The notes under the pieces: model-generated
What the model saw: only the letters and a program-made list of their open reading frames with translations
The model's database searches: none
What the model was told of the DNA's origin: nothing
Source of the DNA: Chrysoperla carnea
Lineage: Eukaryota > Arthropoda > Insecta > Neuroptera > Chrysopidae
Direction: 5' to 3'
DNA: 64,000 bases
NCBI RefSeq assembly: GCF_905475395.1
Contig: NC_058338.1
Span: 4,155,001-4,219,000 of the forward strand
Program-made: the position numbers and the translations under genes
Shown: positions 23,741 through 37,395 of the stretch, in pieces
How positions within the stretch are numbered: the first letter of the stretch is position 1
How the letters are laid out: each line of letters opens with the position of its first letter

Positions 23741-26700
23741 TTGGCCTTTTTCAAGGTATCCTCTTTCAGGAGCAACTTTCAGTTCGCAAATGGAACTCCC
23801 GGCTATTTATTGATGCTTGTGTTTACATTCAATTTTCAGATAAATTAAGATCTCTTCAATAATTGAATAGTTTTTGTGAGAGAATTATTATCTTAATCAA
23901 TTTTTTATTCCGTCCAATGTAAGGAATTAATTTTTTTCGAATTGAGCACATTTAGCTTAGTGGGTTAATGTTGCTCCCTCCCTTAAATATTTTCTTTTTA
24001 TTATAAAAATTTTATTTTAAAACGGAAATGTATCTTTTCAAATTATGAAACATTATCTATAATTTATCATATCCTGTATGTGAGACAGATATATCCTTGC
24101 AAGGATATGATAAATTCTATCAAGAAAATAGAAAGATCTTGTAATATGATACGATATTAAACGTCAACAATTAGTGTACGGTTCAATTTAGATTTTGTAA
24201 ATATAAGTTTTAGAAAATGTATCAAGACAGATAGATATACTTCAGTTTAAAAGAAATGAACAAGAGTTAATTCAAGCGCCAGCCTCATAATTTGTTGTGC
24301 GTTATATGATGATGGAATAAAGTACAGTGACAGTATTTGACAAAAATTATTACTCATTTTACTACAAGCTCATCTACTCTTATACATTTTTACTCGCATA
24401 CATTTCAATTAAAATCGAAATTTAAATGTGTTTATATGAAATAAATAAAATAATTTTGCTGGAATTATAAAAAAATTTTTAATTTCTAAAAAAACTTGTA
24501 TGTATTTTAAGTAATTTCCGTGTACAACAAAAAACAATATAATATTGTTACTGATTGTTTTAAAATTGCCGTATTCGGGGTATAAAAGTATAACAGTAAA
24601 AATTATTCGTCGTTTTAAGAATATATATATGTATATAAAATTTAATATAATATAAAATATATGAACAGAAATTCGTCACACTTGCTAAAATCAGTTATTC
24701 CTTATATGCCATAAATAAAATTCACACATAGTGCCATAGCTAGCGGTTGGTGTAACAATACATATCAAAATGGATAATATACATATGAATTCTGTTTATA
24801 TAGAATGTTTCGAATTTATTATAATCGTACAAAGGAATACATCAAATAATCATTTGTAGGAAGTACACAATCTTTGTATATATTGCTCAAATTCAGAAAC
24901 CTTTTTCGAAAATAAAATACAGCCCATGTTACTAACTGATAATGCAGCTTTCTATAGGTGAAATAATTTTTAAAATCGGTTAAGTAGTTCTTAAATGGCA
25001 TCCGCAGTATAAAATTAATGTCCTCTCGAAAATTCAAACTTCTATCATTAGCGATTTAGGCTGAGCGTCGATATATCAGTCAGAAGAAGACGGCTAAGAT
25101 TATATATAGACGAAGATATTAAGTCCCGAAAAACCGCTCTACCAAGAGGAAAGTTTTTACGAAATGTGTTTTTTTTTTCGAAAAATTTGCTTACAAAAAA
25201 CTTAAGATTTGTTAACCTATTACTCATAACTTCAACAAATATCAACTTTGAAATTGAAAAAAAAAAGTTATAAAAAATTTAAAAACGACTTTTTCTTCTC
25301 ATTTTTTCTAATTTTCTCGGCACCGAAATGCAATTCTCGGCAACGCATATAAATGGGGCGTCAATCTATAAGTTCTTTTTTTGAAATATATAATTTTCCC
25401 ATTTAATTTTTTCTGTATTGGACGTCAACTTTTTTTGTTGCAAGAAAACCTTTTTTTTTTTTTATTACTTATTAATTGGATTTTTATCCTAAAAACAGTA
25501 GATAATCTCTCTTTCAGTAAACACTCTGTATTCGTACAATAATACACACATATACAGTGTATATATAATATGTATAAAATAGTATTAGTTAGTGTGTTAT
25601 AATCAGACATTAGAATGTGTAGTAGCTGATGCTTAAGTGATTTCACATGTAACTATATATTTTCAGGAAATGCTATTTTACCCATTTATTTTTTTATATT
25701 CTATTCTTTTATTGATAACATTTAATGAATTGCTTGTGTTCTACGAACATTTTACCATTCCTGTACACTTCTATACAGTATGTTTATACATACAACGTGT
25801 TCCAGTTAAAAAAGTTAAAAAGAACCAGTTAAAAACTGATAATGTAGACAATAATTCATAAGTCAAAGAACACGACAGCTTTTAATATATGTATACATGG
25901 ATTTCTTATGAAATTTCTGAATGTTTGGACTCTGATAGTTCTTGTTGATAGCTCAAGTTACAAAAATTACAACTAGACGAAGAAACGAAGCACTTAAAAA
26001 AATAAAAATTCGAAAAATTTTAGCAGTAAGTCGGATTTGAATGCGGTTCTCTCTCCTCTTGGGTCTTAATGTATTAGGTGCAGGTCTCAGGCATTATTTT
26101 AAGTGTATTCAAAATATGTATACAGTTTCACTGACTCATACTGTATACATATTTGTCCCATGGTAGGTCATAATATATTATATATAGTCCAGACTCAGAA
26201 AAAGGTTAAATTTCGATTATAATTTTATTGAACGTTTAGAGAAAACAGTAAACGGAACTAATTTATTGTTTTCCCACAAAATTCAGTTTAAAAATTGTTG
26301 AATTAAACTTTATAACTATTATTACGATTTAGATCGAAAGGAAAATTGATGGAAAATGAAAATTATTTTGCAATCTGTCCTTGAAATGTTTTAGGAATCA
26401 TAAAATATGATACTCTTAAATATCTAACTTTTAAACTCAGCCAGACTAGTTTCAAAGTAAAGTGCCCATTGGAATGTAACAAAAATTTAATCACATTAAG
26501 GTCGATCGCACTTGTCGGACAATCTTTTTTTTCAAATTTTATATTAAACACCATCTATGAACATTAATCAGAAGCTATCAAAGATCAGAATCACTTAGTT
26601 AATAGTTAGCTATGTAGCTTTAATTATTATAACATAGGTGTCGTTTTTTCGTTTGAAAAAACTTTTAGTTTCCTAGGTTACGGTGTTATCTCTATAGCTA

Positions 26701-27332
26701 TATTCATAGCAAGTTGCTAATGCAAAACCATAAGATTTTACCCTGCTAAATATTACACCTTAATTTACAGATTCAAACTTTTCTGTTAAAATAAATTTAG
26801 AGTGTGCTACCAAATTTCAGTGTATTGTTCCATCAACCTTAACACAACTAAAGTGAAATTTTATTATTATTCATTTACACATTCATTCAATAAAAATGAC
26901 TGATAATAATAATGGAAGCTTCAATCTGGTTTGCTACTATTGCAGAGCATTCCACATTTTATTTTATAGGACATAAATTTGAAACAATGAAATAATATAC
27001 ATTGATCCTCCATCCATATAGCCAGCGTACTCGCTAATACATTATCGTTATTGTTTTGAAAAATAAAAAATAGCAAAAATATATTTGCTAACTACGTCAT
27101 TCAGTGCGTAAATATCGATGAGTGATTATCACAATGGATTTGTCATAGGTACAGAATGTTTCAGTGAATATAATATTTGATATTTGTGTCAATCATTTCA
27201 CAAAACGAAGGAAGTAGCTATTATATAGATTTATAGATATATATCTATATGGGTAGCTATAGAAGTCAACTCGGATAGCTCTAATGGTTAAATCCCATTG
27301 CTTGCTCGGTTACCACCGTCAAAATGCAAGTG
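23741..27332. other. Intergenic, no supported gene
   Basis: AT-rich with several T and A runs. Short open frames (24819-25037, 25048-25245, 25637-25861, 26363-26554) have no family features. No repeat family identified. Confidence 0.45.
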
Positions 27333-27722
27333 AAATTTACCAAATTTAAAAAAAACCCACGACAAATGCGATTTATTCCTTGTAAACCGATTTTTGGTAA
27401 CTTAGCTATAAAATAATCTCAACCAAGTCGGTTCGACCGTTTAGCGGCTACGATACCACTGAGAAACACACAGAAGTACAATTAAAAACTTTCAACTTAA
27501 AACACTCCTTCTTTAATCAATATCAAAGTGATGGTCAAGGACATCAGATGAGATGAAAAGGATACTCAGAGAGCTATCATTTTTTGGGACAAATTTTTGG
27601 AAATATTTTAATTAAAATTGAAATATTTGAGTTGATTTTGTTCTTTTGAATTATTGTTTTGAGTTACTTAATTATTTTACCATTTCACTTTTCGAAATGA
27701 ATTGAGCCGGATTTATTTGAAG
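27333..27722 (+). repeat. Dispersed repeat G, copy 1 (left half)
   Basis: Closely matches 39127-39520 and, reversed, the right part of 49650-50325. Shared blocks include ACAAATGCGATTTATTCCTT, GTAAACCGATTTTTGG, GGTCAAGGACATCAGATGAG and CATTTCACTTTTCGAAAT. Non-coding; a non-autonomous element of unknown class. Confidence 0.8.
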
Positions 27723-29537
27723 TTCAATGTGGACGGCCACTTTTATTAAAATATATTTCAGGAATTATGGGAATTAGCTGATGTATCGCATCACTGGCCG
27801 CTACTTATGTTACTAAAATGGCACGTAGGGTCTTTATTGAGAAAGATTACCATTAAAATATTATCGATTCATATAATTTATTTGCTACAGCTTTTAATAT
27901 TTGACATGAGTTTATAAATCAAAATCGGAAAAAAGGTCTACAGCCCATACCGTTTTCTATTCACAAGTTTCAAACAGAAGACGCTTAAAAGAAATGAAAT
28001 GATTAAATTTTTGACAAGTTTAAATCCAATATAATACCGTACAAAAATAACTAATGCGTGACGTAAACGCCATGTAACCTCCATACATATAAACAAGGAA
28101 AAATCTTTCAGATAATTTTTTTTAAGTTCAAGCCAGACTTCTATCGATTTGCATGATACTGGCAACTTTCAGCAGAGTACACAGTAAAAAAAAAGGGGAC
28201 CTGTACAAATTTATTGAGAAATATCAATGTTTTTACTCTGTATAACATGATAAAAGGGAAGAAATTTTTGTGTGGATGTCACTATGTCAGTATCGGTGTG
28301 AACGCCATAATGATTTGTGAAGAAATAGTAACATTAGCAATAGTTATGGCAGACGAGTCAATGTAGCATGGTCGTCAGGCCCATACTGGTTAGCCACAAG
28401 CACAATACTTCTGGTGGATAGCGTTATTCAATACTGTAATTAGATATACTATAGTACCTGTCTCTAAACCATACCAGTATTGTAGTAAACGCTATGTTTT
28501 TCTTACCCTGTACATTTTCTCTTGGATGTAGAGGTCACAAAACGTTTTCCCCGTTGTCAATGATGTTGTCCATGACAATATTTCATATATGTCATCATAT
28601 ATAAACACTGTCACAGTGTCACGTGTTTTAGCTATAACTAACCTCTAGACAGTATAATAATAACTTTCTTAAATTTGAAATTCAATAACAAAATCAAGAT
28701 GACTTTATTATATACCAACCAACGAACCAACGAACCGACCAACAACTAAACTACATAACATAAACAAACTTTGAAATCGTGACCAAAACCGAACTAAGCT
28801 TTAAGTTACTACACTACTATGCGTTCACCCCTTCTTTTATTCCAGTTTTTTTGGTGCCTTCGATACGATAGTACGATATTATGTATAACAAGATAATATG
28901 AAAAAAGTTTTACTTCTTCAAAATTACTTATTTACGCTTTTACAATTAAACTTTATTTATACAGTGTGTCAAATTTAAGATAGACACACCATCTCATATT
29001 TTCGTTTATTTATAAAATTTTTGCACAGTGATACAGTCATAGAATTTGTGAAATGGATCAAATCTTTTAAGATACTTGACCGAAAGTTTAAACTCTAGTC
29101 TACTACCAAATTGACAAATAGGTCCGAAAAGTATGTGATTTTTTTTCTATAAACTTAATTTTCGAAATAAAAATTCTTGGTAAACTTAAAATGTAAAATT
29201 CGATTTTAAAGAAAAATGTGTTATTTTTTTCAATCTCTGAGAGAATTTGCTTAGCTAACAAGTTCCTGCGCTACGATATTTTTTTAAATATGAATGCTGC
29301 TGGGGTTACTTTTGCAACTGACTACGTTTTACACAAACATAGTTTAAAAAAAAAAAAAAACAGCCTCTATATATGCATCAAAATATTATAATAATAGATA
29401 GTGGCGGAATGTAGAGTAATATATTTTTATTGTACTTGAAATTATTTATTTTCAAATATGCAGATCTATATACAGAGTGTAGCACTAACCAAGAGTTAAT
29501 ACAGTGTGTCCAAAAAAGTTCTTAATCTCAAAAAATT
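27723..29537. other. Intergenic, no supported gene
   Basis: No family signals in any frame. A TATACAGAGTGT motif near 29469-29480 resembles transposon termini but I could not find a partner end. Confidence 0.45.
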
Positions 29538-29822
29538 CGCCCTATTAACTCAATTGGTTAATCCGTAACCAATTCCGTCCGCGGTATTCTTAGAGTAGCG
29601 GGCTCGATTCTGGCCGTCGCTACAAAATTAATTTAATTAATAGCTGTGATGATCTGGTGTAGTAGGTACATGATATATGCATGAAGAAGGTGCACTAAGC
29701 CTCTGAAATTGAGGAGCTGATAAATGAAATAATCGGTGGAAAGGTGGTAAAACACATATATGGTATCACAATGGGCTCTAAGTGTCTTCGTGGGCAGCCA
29801 AAATTACCTAACCTAACCTAAA
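29538..29822 (+). mobile_element. tRNA-derived SINE, copy 1
   Basis: The head has an A-box-like TTAACTCAATTGGTTAA and a B-box-like GGGCTCGATTC. The body has GAGGAGCTGATAAATGAAAT and GGTATCACAATGGGCTC, and the tail is CCTAACCTAACC. It matches 34027-34306 (reversed) and 40545-40762. The last ~70 bp resemble the 3' end of the LINE at 23268-23740, which suggests LINE-driven mobilisation. Confidence 0.85.
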
Positions 29823-30727
29823 ACATTCCCTTTATACCCGTGAGGACGTCTCCGAAATACTTTCACAAAAACACACTAATTTTTCACAAAAACACACTAA
29901 CACACACTTTTAAAGTTAGCAATTTCAGAAACGGCTCCAATGAGTTTCATCTAAATTAGTATGCAGGGGTATTTTGGGGTGAAAAATCAATTTAGCTAGG
30001 TTTCATTTTTAGAAAACGTCGTTTTATCTGTGTTTTCAAGAAAAACTGAAACATTGACTGCAAAATATGACTCTTCCTGACATCTATTGGCGACGAAATA
30101 AAGTACATTACCGGGACATTCAAATTGATATTTTTGTGGAGATATTTTAAATGGTTCTTTTAGTAGTGATAAAATTTGGGCTTTTTTAAACTCAAAAAAT
30201 ACCGAGTAAAGCTCGGTCACCCAGGTACTGTCACGAACGAATCATGATCGAATGTCAAAGAACGAATTTACGCATTTGTTCTTTCTGATTATTGTGTTTC
30301 TATAAATAAAAATCTTTGTAGGTGGTGATAATAATGAATTAATAATCAACCTATATTATATATATATATAAATATAAATAATGTCAAATAAATATTTGAT
30401 ATGAATTATATACTGCGACATTTATAATATGCACTACACTTGATTATTACAATATGAGAGTAGGTACACTATATAGTATAGTACTATTATATTATATACC
30501 TATTCATATTAGTTGCATATGTCGAATATATGCAATGCATCGTATTTCCGGTCATTTATCATTATCAATATCATTTTTGAGCAGCCATATCTAAATACTT
30601 AGCATATGTGTATTAGAATATAAGGTGTGCTGTAATTACCGCATTCGAAGAGTCCAGCAATCTAGAAAACTTATGACCAATGTTTATTTAACAAAATAAG
30701 ATTTAGGATTTTTTGTGTTGATATTAT
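29823..30727. other. Intergenic, no supported gene
   Basis: Contains a short TA repeat near 30356-30370. The frame at 29996-30220 has no recognisable features. Confidence 0.45.
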
Positions 30728-31255
30728 TATACCATGTACACATGCAAGGTATACTTAATTTAGCCCCAAGTTGTAACGCTTAGAAAAATTGATGCTACGC
30801 ACAAAAATTTTCGTATAGGTGTTCATAAAATCACCTAATTAGTTTATTTCCGGTTGCCCATGCGTCCGTCTGTCTGTGAACACGATAACTCAAAAACAAA
30901 AAAAGATATCAAACTTAAATTTGTACAGCGCACTCAGGACGTAAAAAGTGAGGTCGAGTTCGTAAATGAGCAACATATGTAAACTGTGTCTGGACTCCGT
31001 AGGACCCATCTTGTAAACCGTTAGAGATACAACAAAAGTTTAAATGTAAAAAAAGTTCCTTATCAAAAAATAAACTACTTTTGTTTGAAACATTTTTTCG
31101 TAAGCATCACTGTTTACCCGTGAGAGCGCAAATTATATGGGAATATCAGTTATATATGTGTGATATGTATGTATGTGTAATGTAATAGAGTAATCAACAC
31201 TGTTTATACATGGTATTTCAACAAATAACTCAGTCAATTGTTTGTTTTCACTTGT
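30728..31255 (-). mobile_element. ATACCATG-family element, near full length, reversed
   Basis: Reversed relative to 17608-18168. It opens (plus strand) with TTATACCATGTACACATG and closes with TATACATGGTATTTCAAC and TTTGTTTTCACTTGT. All core blocks are present (CATCTTGTAAACCGTTAGAG, CGATAACTCAAAAAC). Confidence 0.85.
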
Positions 31256-31906
31256 TAAAATTTTTTTTTGTACATTTCAAACATTTGTGCGAAATATACT
31301 TATCTAGAAAGGTTTGCTTAAGAAGTAAATTTGATACCACTCGAACATTTTGTACTCTGGAATCATTATTCATCGTTCTTGGTGCATTTATTCTAAAAAA
31401 ATATTCATTTCAGTTATGAAAAAAATTATATTTTTGTCATTCTTCATTTTATAAATTTTTTTCTTGTATGAAGAACCTTTTACTCATTTTTATTCATTTA
31501 ATAAACTTGCTATGGTAACCGTAACAATAAATGGTAAAAATGTTTAATGATAAAACTGTATTTCATTTCGAACATTTTTCTTAGAAAAATTTTCTATTCA
31601 TAATGTCTGACAAATATATTAACTTGATAGAGCATAATTTAAAGAGAGTTTTATTATTTGCTCATAACGCATGTAGGCCAGAACATTGCTTCTTCGAAAT
31701 AAGTTATTATTATAACAATTAAATATGCACATTTTATGGGGTAGAAATGCCCTGTACAATTAGACAAAATGTCTAAACGGAAAAAATTAATGCATCTTTG
31801 AAATTTTCGTCATCTATGATTGTATTTTTGAAACATAAATTAAAGATTTCTAAAATTTATCACCGTTAGAGGTATTAAAAAATTTATATCTTTATAAAAA
31901 GTATCA
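31256..31906. other. Intergenic, no supported gene
   Basis: AT-rich sequence between two repeats. The frame at 31210-31419 starts inside the preceding repeat and has no family features. Confidence 0.45.
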
Positions 31907-32331
31907 GAGTGATACCCACCCGCTTCGCTGGGTTTAAAAGTAAAGATTGCTCTAGCTTATCCCCTTTCTATAACACTCGAAATAATGGTAAGGATTGTTT
32001 TACACAGATAAAATATATGTATGGTTTATATTTTTTTAAATGTATCACAGTCGTAATTATTCATTGAGTATATCAGAAAAGATGGCCGTGAAATATTTTA
32101 TATTGGCTATTTTTACAGAAATCTGTAATTTATGGTAATGTCAAATTAAATTAATTTTTTTTTTATTAATATATCTTTATAAATTATATCTCATGTGTTA
32201 TTCTGAAGTATGAACTATATTGCTGTATACTTTCATTAAAAACCATTCGCTAGTTTTAGCGTGAAAGCATAGCAAACAAACAAACAAACAAACAAACATG
32301 CTTACTTTCGCATTTATAATATATAGAGATT
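31907..32331 (+). mobile_element. RTE-like non-autonomous element, near full length
   Basis: Collinear with 6230-6610 from GAGTGATACCCACCCGCTTC to the CATTTATAATATATAGAGAT end. The CAAA microsatellite near the tail is longer here (about seven units at 32275-32300), as expected for a length-variable tail. Confidence 0.75.
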
Positions 32332-32344
32332 AATTTAGAATTGA

Positions 32345-32412
32345 ATGTATATGCAACACGATTTGAAAGATGATCCTAACAAAACATGATTTTGTGGAGA
32401 CGTCCGTAAAGG
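32345..32412 (-). repeat. Dispersed ~80-bp repeat, copy 3
   Basis: Reversed and diverged copy of 939-1020; the AAAGATGATCCTAA block and the GACGTCC block are retained. It directly follows the RTE-like element. The stretch from 32413 to 33533 holds nothing that I recognise. Confidence 0.5.
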
Positions 32413-33533
32413 TTTATGTTTTATATAGCGAAAAAAAGGAAATTTAGATGGTTTTTCAACGAGATTTATTGTAAGTAATAAATTTTCTCGAAAGTGTTAG
32501 AAAGTTATTGTTAAATGATATACATAAAGCATTAGATTTTCTTCTCTACTCCAAATAATATAATAATTTTAAGAGAATTTTAGTATACCTTTAAAAGTCC
32601 TACCTACAAACCTTAATAATAAGGTGATTATAATTTTAGTTTTGTGTATATTTAAGCCTATTATAATTATAATTTAGAATACTAAATAGGATTAATTATT
32701 TATTTACCTAATAAAACTAATGAAGCTGAAGTGACCGTTAAATAAACTATTAACTTATTATATACATATAAAATAAATTTTAAAAGTTTTTTAAAGAAAG
32801 AAATTTATTTAGGTCTATCTTCGAGCATTCTCCTTAAGGTGTTTCGATACCAAATCGAAAGTGATAAGAAAAAACTGAAATTATGTGTGTCAATTAATGA
32901 GTATTTAATACTAGTCTAATCAATGAATGTTTGTACTCGAGAGTCCTCAATAACAGCTCCAATTTTGATGATTTTTTTTTGCAAAATGATTCATTGTATA
33001 TTATTTAAATCAGAAACATTTCAGAGGGGGGAATGAGCATATATTCCGTTTACTTAGGTAGTATGTTTTTAGCAAATTTTCTCTAAATGTCATTCCTGAT
33101 CATAGATTGTGTAATATTTTCCAAAATAACATTTCCGCATTACAAAATAGATAAAAATTGTGGTCAAATTCAATTGATTTTTTTAATTTTTAATATCTAT
33201 TTACTTTATACCTAACAAAGAGTATGTAAAGAATACACATAAATTTTTTTAATCGTTGTAAAAAAAACAATTCTATGAGCCCCCCACAACCGCTATATAC
33301 ATAAATCTTTTGTGCTCCGATTTAAAAAATATATTTTAAACTAACAACAAAAACATAATTTTAAAAATTTTTGTAAAAATGATTTGGCTTGTCTTAGGGT
33401 TTCTACTTGAGAATTCTCGCCTTGAGAATTTTCAAGTTTATTTTTAGGCGAGACAGGAAAAAACGTAATGCCTCGAGAACTAGAGAAATGAATTCCGTGC
33501 GCTAAGTAACTCAAAATAATTATTTCATGATAA

Positions 33534-33900
33534 GTTTAAAGTTACAGATAGCTTTAAAAGAATTTTTCCAAAGAGAAACGAAAATACCCGACAAAAAAAT
33601 GTTCATAAAACATCGTTGTGACGTAATAAAGTTAATTGAATAGTATACACATGTATACAATTATTAGTTGACATTATGACGTTACACGATCTTTTACGCA
33701 CATTTTTCGTTTCTCTTTTGAAAAGTTCTTTTAAAAACTGCTTTACATTGTGACGTAATAATGTTAATTGAATAGTTTACACTCTATACAATTATTAATT
33801 GACATTATGACGTAACACGATTTTTAACGAAAATTTTTTTGTTCCGGACGTATTCGTTTTTCTTTTGAAAAGTTCTTTTAAAGCTGCCTGTAACTTAAAA
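33534..33900. mobile_element. Nested foldback element with long inverted arms
   Basis: The outer arms (left around GCTTTAAAAGAA, right around TTCTTTTAAAGC) are inverted copies. Inside, two hairpins in tandem each pair TGTGACGTAATAA.GTTAATT with AATTATTA.TTGACATTATG. The layout implies an internal duplication of a foldback unit. Non-coding. Confidence 0.7.
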
Positions 33901-34026
33901 ATTATTCCCATTATCTTTTTAAGTACGCATCAAATCGAATTTTAGTAAAAAAGATTTCCAATTGTTTTAATATACTTATTAAGAAAGTTATTAGTTCTGC
34001 AGTTAATTATTGAATACCCTGTATAT

Positions 34027-34306
34027 GGTTAGGTTAGGTTAGGTTATATTGGCTGCCCACGAAGAACACACTTAGGATATAGAGCTCATTGTGATACCAT
34101 ATATGTGTTGTACCACCTTTCCGCTGATAATTTCATTTATCAGCTCCTCAATTTCAGAGGCTGAGTGCACCTCCTTCCATGCACTACACCAGGCCATCAC
34201 AACTATTAATTAAATTAATTTTGTTGCGACGGCGGGAATCCAACCCGCTACCCTCAGCATACCGCGGACGGAATTGTTTACGCCTTAACCAACTGAGCTT
34301 TTAAGG
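34027..34306 (-). mobile_element. tRNA-derived SINE, copy 2 (reversed)
   Basis: The reverse strand reads A-box-like AAAAGCTCAGTTGGTTAAGG, B-box-like GGGTTGGATTCCCGCC, the body block GAGGAGCTGATAAATGAAAT, and an end of three CCTAA repeats. It is the copy with the clearest tRNA promoter boxes of the three. Confidence 0.87.
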
Positions 34307-35974
34307 TGACATACCCTGTATATAGAGGTCAGGAAATTCAGAAGCAGAAGTGAACAATCATATAATATGTACACAGCTCAATGTTGTTATCAGTCAGAGT
34401 TAGTCAGAGTCCATTACAAATTACCTAAGGGCACAATGTTCGTACGTACCTACCGACTAAAGTTTTATTAAAACCATTTCATCCGTCATTATTTAAATAA
34501 AAAAAAACAAAAAAAACAAATAACCCTATAACTTTTTTAACGCATACAACTTTTTTATTTTCCTACAAATTTTTTTATTATTCGTAAAAAATTATTTATA
34601 TTTGACTTAACGTAAATAATCTAAGACCTTTTTTTTTTAATTTAATTTTATAAAACCTTAAATGTTTGTAAATATTAATAAAAAAAAATTGTTAATCTGT
34701 AAAAGAGGTTGGTTCGAGATAGTTCGAGAGCTATTAAATATTTTTATTTAGGTATTTGAGACACCGTAAACGGAGTTAGTGTTTCAGGAGATACGAGGCG
34801 AAACGAAGTTTTGACATCACCTCGCCTCGTCATGCTTTTTTTTATAATGACCCATGCCTTGCCTCGACCTCGGTCCAAATAGAATGTTCCCTACCCTCGT
34901 CTCGATCGAGGTAAAATTTTTACCACCTTTCACTTTCAAAATTCGAAAATTTTCATGAATGTACATAATACGGCATAATATGGAAAAAAATTTGCTAAAA
35001 AAAAAGTTAAAATAAAAAAACTAACATTTTTCATTTAAACCATTTTTTCAAAAATTGCTAGCTTCCGAGGGAAATGCGACTTAAAATTTGCGGAAAAATG
35101 CTTTAGTCAAAAGTTGTCAAGGTTTAGTCAAAAGTTGTCAATTAATAATGGACCTTCACCTGTGTCTATAACTTTGATCTACAATTATCGACAAAATTTA
35201 AAAAGTATTTTGTTTCGATAAAATGAAATAATGAAATATTTTTAAGTAGCATTTTCTCCGAAAGATAATGTTTTTCGAAAAAATGTTTGAAGCAAAAATT
35301 GTTTCTTTTTTTTATGTTGATCAATTTTCTAAAGTGTTATTCTATCTCAAACCGTTTTGGATCCTAAATTGGCCTTTAAAATGATCCATCCTATATATTT
35401 CATATATTTAGAGAGTATAAAATTTAATTTTAATAATTGAATTGACTATGAAAATTATTTTTTTGTTCCTTGATATAAGGAATCAATTCTACCTTGTTTT
35501 TTATAGGTATTAGGATAATGACCCTCATATGTCACTTTTTATTTAATAATAATTATTGACATAATCAATAAATTAATTATAAAAAAATACATTATATATA
35601 CGTAATTACTTTAAATTTTATGATTCATTACTTTTGTACAAATATTAAATATTTATTTCTGTACCCAATATGAATTTAATTAATCTTCTTTTTTTTTATA
35701 TTTGTTTATTAAAAAATTATATCAACAATCCTAGTACATTAAAAAATACTTAAAAGATGATCCACTTTCGTTTCCTGATTTAAAATATAATTAAGATAGT
35801 ACGAGCACCAAGGCAATTTTAGATTTAGAGTTGAAATTATTTTTACCTTATTTTCAACTTTGATGATAATGAAAATATATTAACATATACATTTTTTTTT
35901 CAATTCTCTTTAATTAAGATCACTAGACAAGATATTTGTTAATATTTAGTTTACGCTGTATGTATCACATTAAA
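34307..35974. other. Intergenic; contains one repeat end, no gene
   Basis: At 34785-34915 there are repeated CCTCG-rich blocks, including an inverted pair GACGAGGCGA-like / CCTCGCCTCGTC. At 35792-35880 one end of the inverted-repeat family of ModSP intron 2 is present (AGTACGAGCACCAAGGCAAT and TTTTCAACTTTGATGATAA). Nothing else recognised. Confidence 0.5.
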
Positions 35975-36210
35975 AACATCAATTATAATCGAGAGACCAT
36001 GATGTAAATAAATATCGTATACATGATTAAAGTAAACAATAACAAAAAGTAATAATAATAAATAAAGCAATAAACAAAGTAAAAATAAAAATTCAATGTG
36101 TTGAAAAACTTGCACTCTGTGTCTAGAACTCGAATAGCCCAATTGGTAGGGCGCTTGACATGAATCCAAGAAGTTCGGATTCGAGTCCTGGTACGAGTGT
36201 ATTTTTTTTT
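35975..36210 (+). repeat. tRNA-like repeat with attached body
   Basis: The body (GAGACCATGATGTAAATAAA and so on) leads into CACTCTGTGTCTAGAACTCG, then a tRNA-like segment with A-box-like TAGCCCAATTGGTAGGGC and B-box-like GGATTCGAGTCC, then a T run. The reversed copy is at 15996-16195. The minus-strand frame at 35951-36283 overlaps it and is not a gene. No real tRNA: the acceptor stem does not pair. Confidence 0.7.
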
Positions 36211-37395
36211 CAAATGTCAAATATATATCTTCTCGAAGAAAACAAGAAGGTAAAAATAAATTCATTATAAAACAATAAACCAAACATCCAGACAGTTTTC
36301 CAGAAATTACAAAATATCTTTTCTATATATATATATATATTTTTTTTTTCCTAGTATATTATAAAAAAATGGATATTTAAGATATTATCTATATATAGAT
36401 GTTTATTTTTTTTTCTTTTATAATATTTTTATTTTTTTCCCCTTTTTTGCTATTTTTATAGTCCATGGGTCATAACATATTTTTATAATACACTAAGGAA
36501 ATATGAAAGGTTTTCCGGTACGCCACTTTCCATTAAAATAAAATACTTACATCGAAAAAAAAATACAAACACAAACAAAATTGTTCTTTACATGTTTTGA
36601 CATGAAAATATTTTTTTTTATATATATAGATGACACATTGCTGTTTATATATTTATTGGCTTTATTAGAAGGGGAGGGGGAGAGTGCAAAGAAAAGGTAT
36701 GAAGGAGCAAGATGGATTTATTGAACATAATGGATAATTTTTATATTTACAAGTTTAAATTATCGAAATTAAACAATTATTGTATTGAAAGAATCTTTTA
36801 TTCTGCTCAGGAATTTAACCAAGAGACGAGAGATTGCCTTTTTGACCCTCCGGAAAATTTTTGATTGAAAATGATACCAAAGAATTGAAATTTCATTAAT
36901 CAATTAATCATCTTTTTATACGTCTTCTGTAGAAAATTCATATCGATTCTCTGAACGGTTTACCAGAAATTAACTATCAAAGTCACCGTTTTTAGAAAGT
37001 AACACTTTCGTTTTGGTATCGAAACACCTAAAACTGAAATAGAAAACGTAAATCCAACCCTATTAGTATTTATAGAAAGTATGGATATTAAATAATCATT
37101 TTCACTTCGAAAATCTCACTCAAACCGTTAATAAAATTATTATCCTTTAAAAACGTAAGTAATAAGTTAATTACGAAAAATTTATCATAAAAAACTGTCA
37201 AAATGTCAAAACAAATTAATCATTTCTCACTTACTCAAAAAAAATAAATCATTAAATACTTAAATAAAGTAGATGAAAAGTACAGAAAGAACAAAGCTTC
37301 TTTAAAAAAAAATTGTATTTTCAATAATTCACAGACAATTCGTTAATAATTCAAACGAAAAAACATCTCATTTAATTGGTACATAGATTTTAGTT
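36211..37395. other. Low-complexity AT-rich stretch, no gene
   Basis: Includes TA repeats at about 36326-36345, T runs up to 36430, and otherwise unassigned sequence. Confidence 0.5.

Noticed and set aside
35951-36283. 110-codon minus-strand frame
   Set aside because: Lies over the tRNA-like repeat; the frame comes from its AT-rich body.
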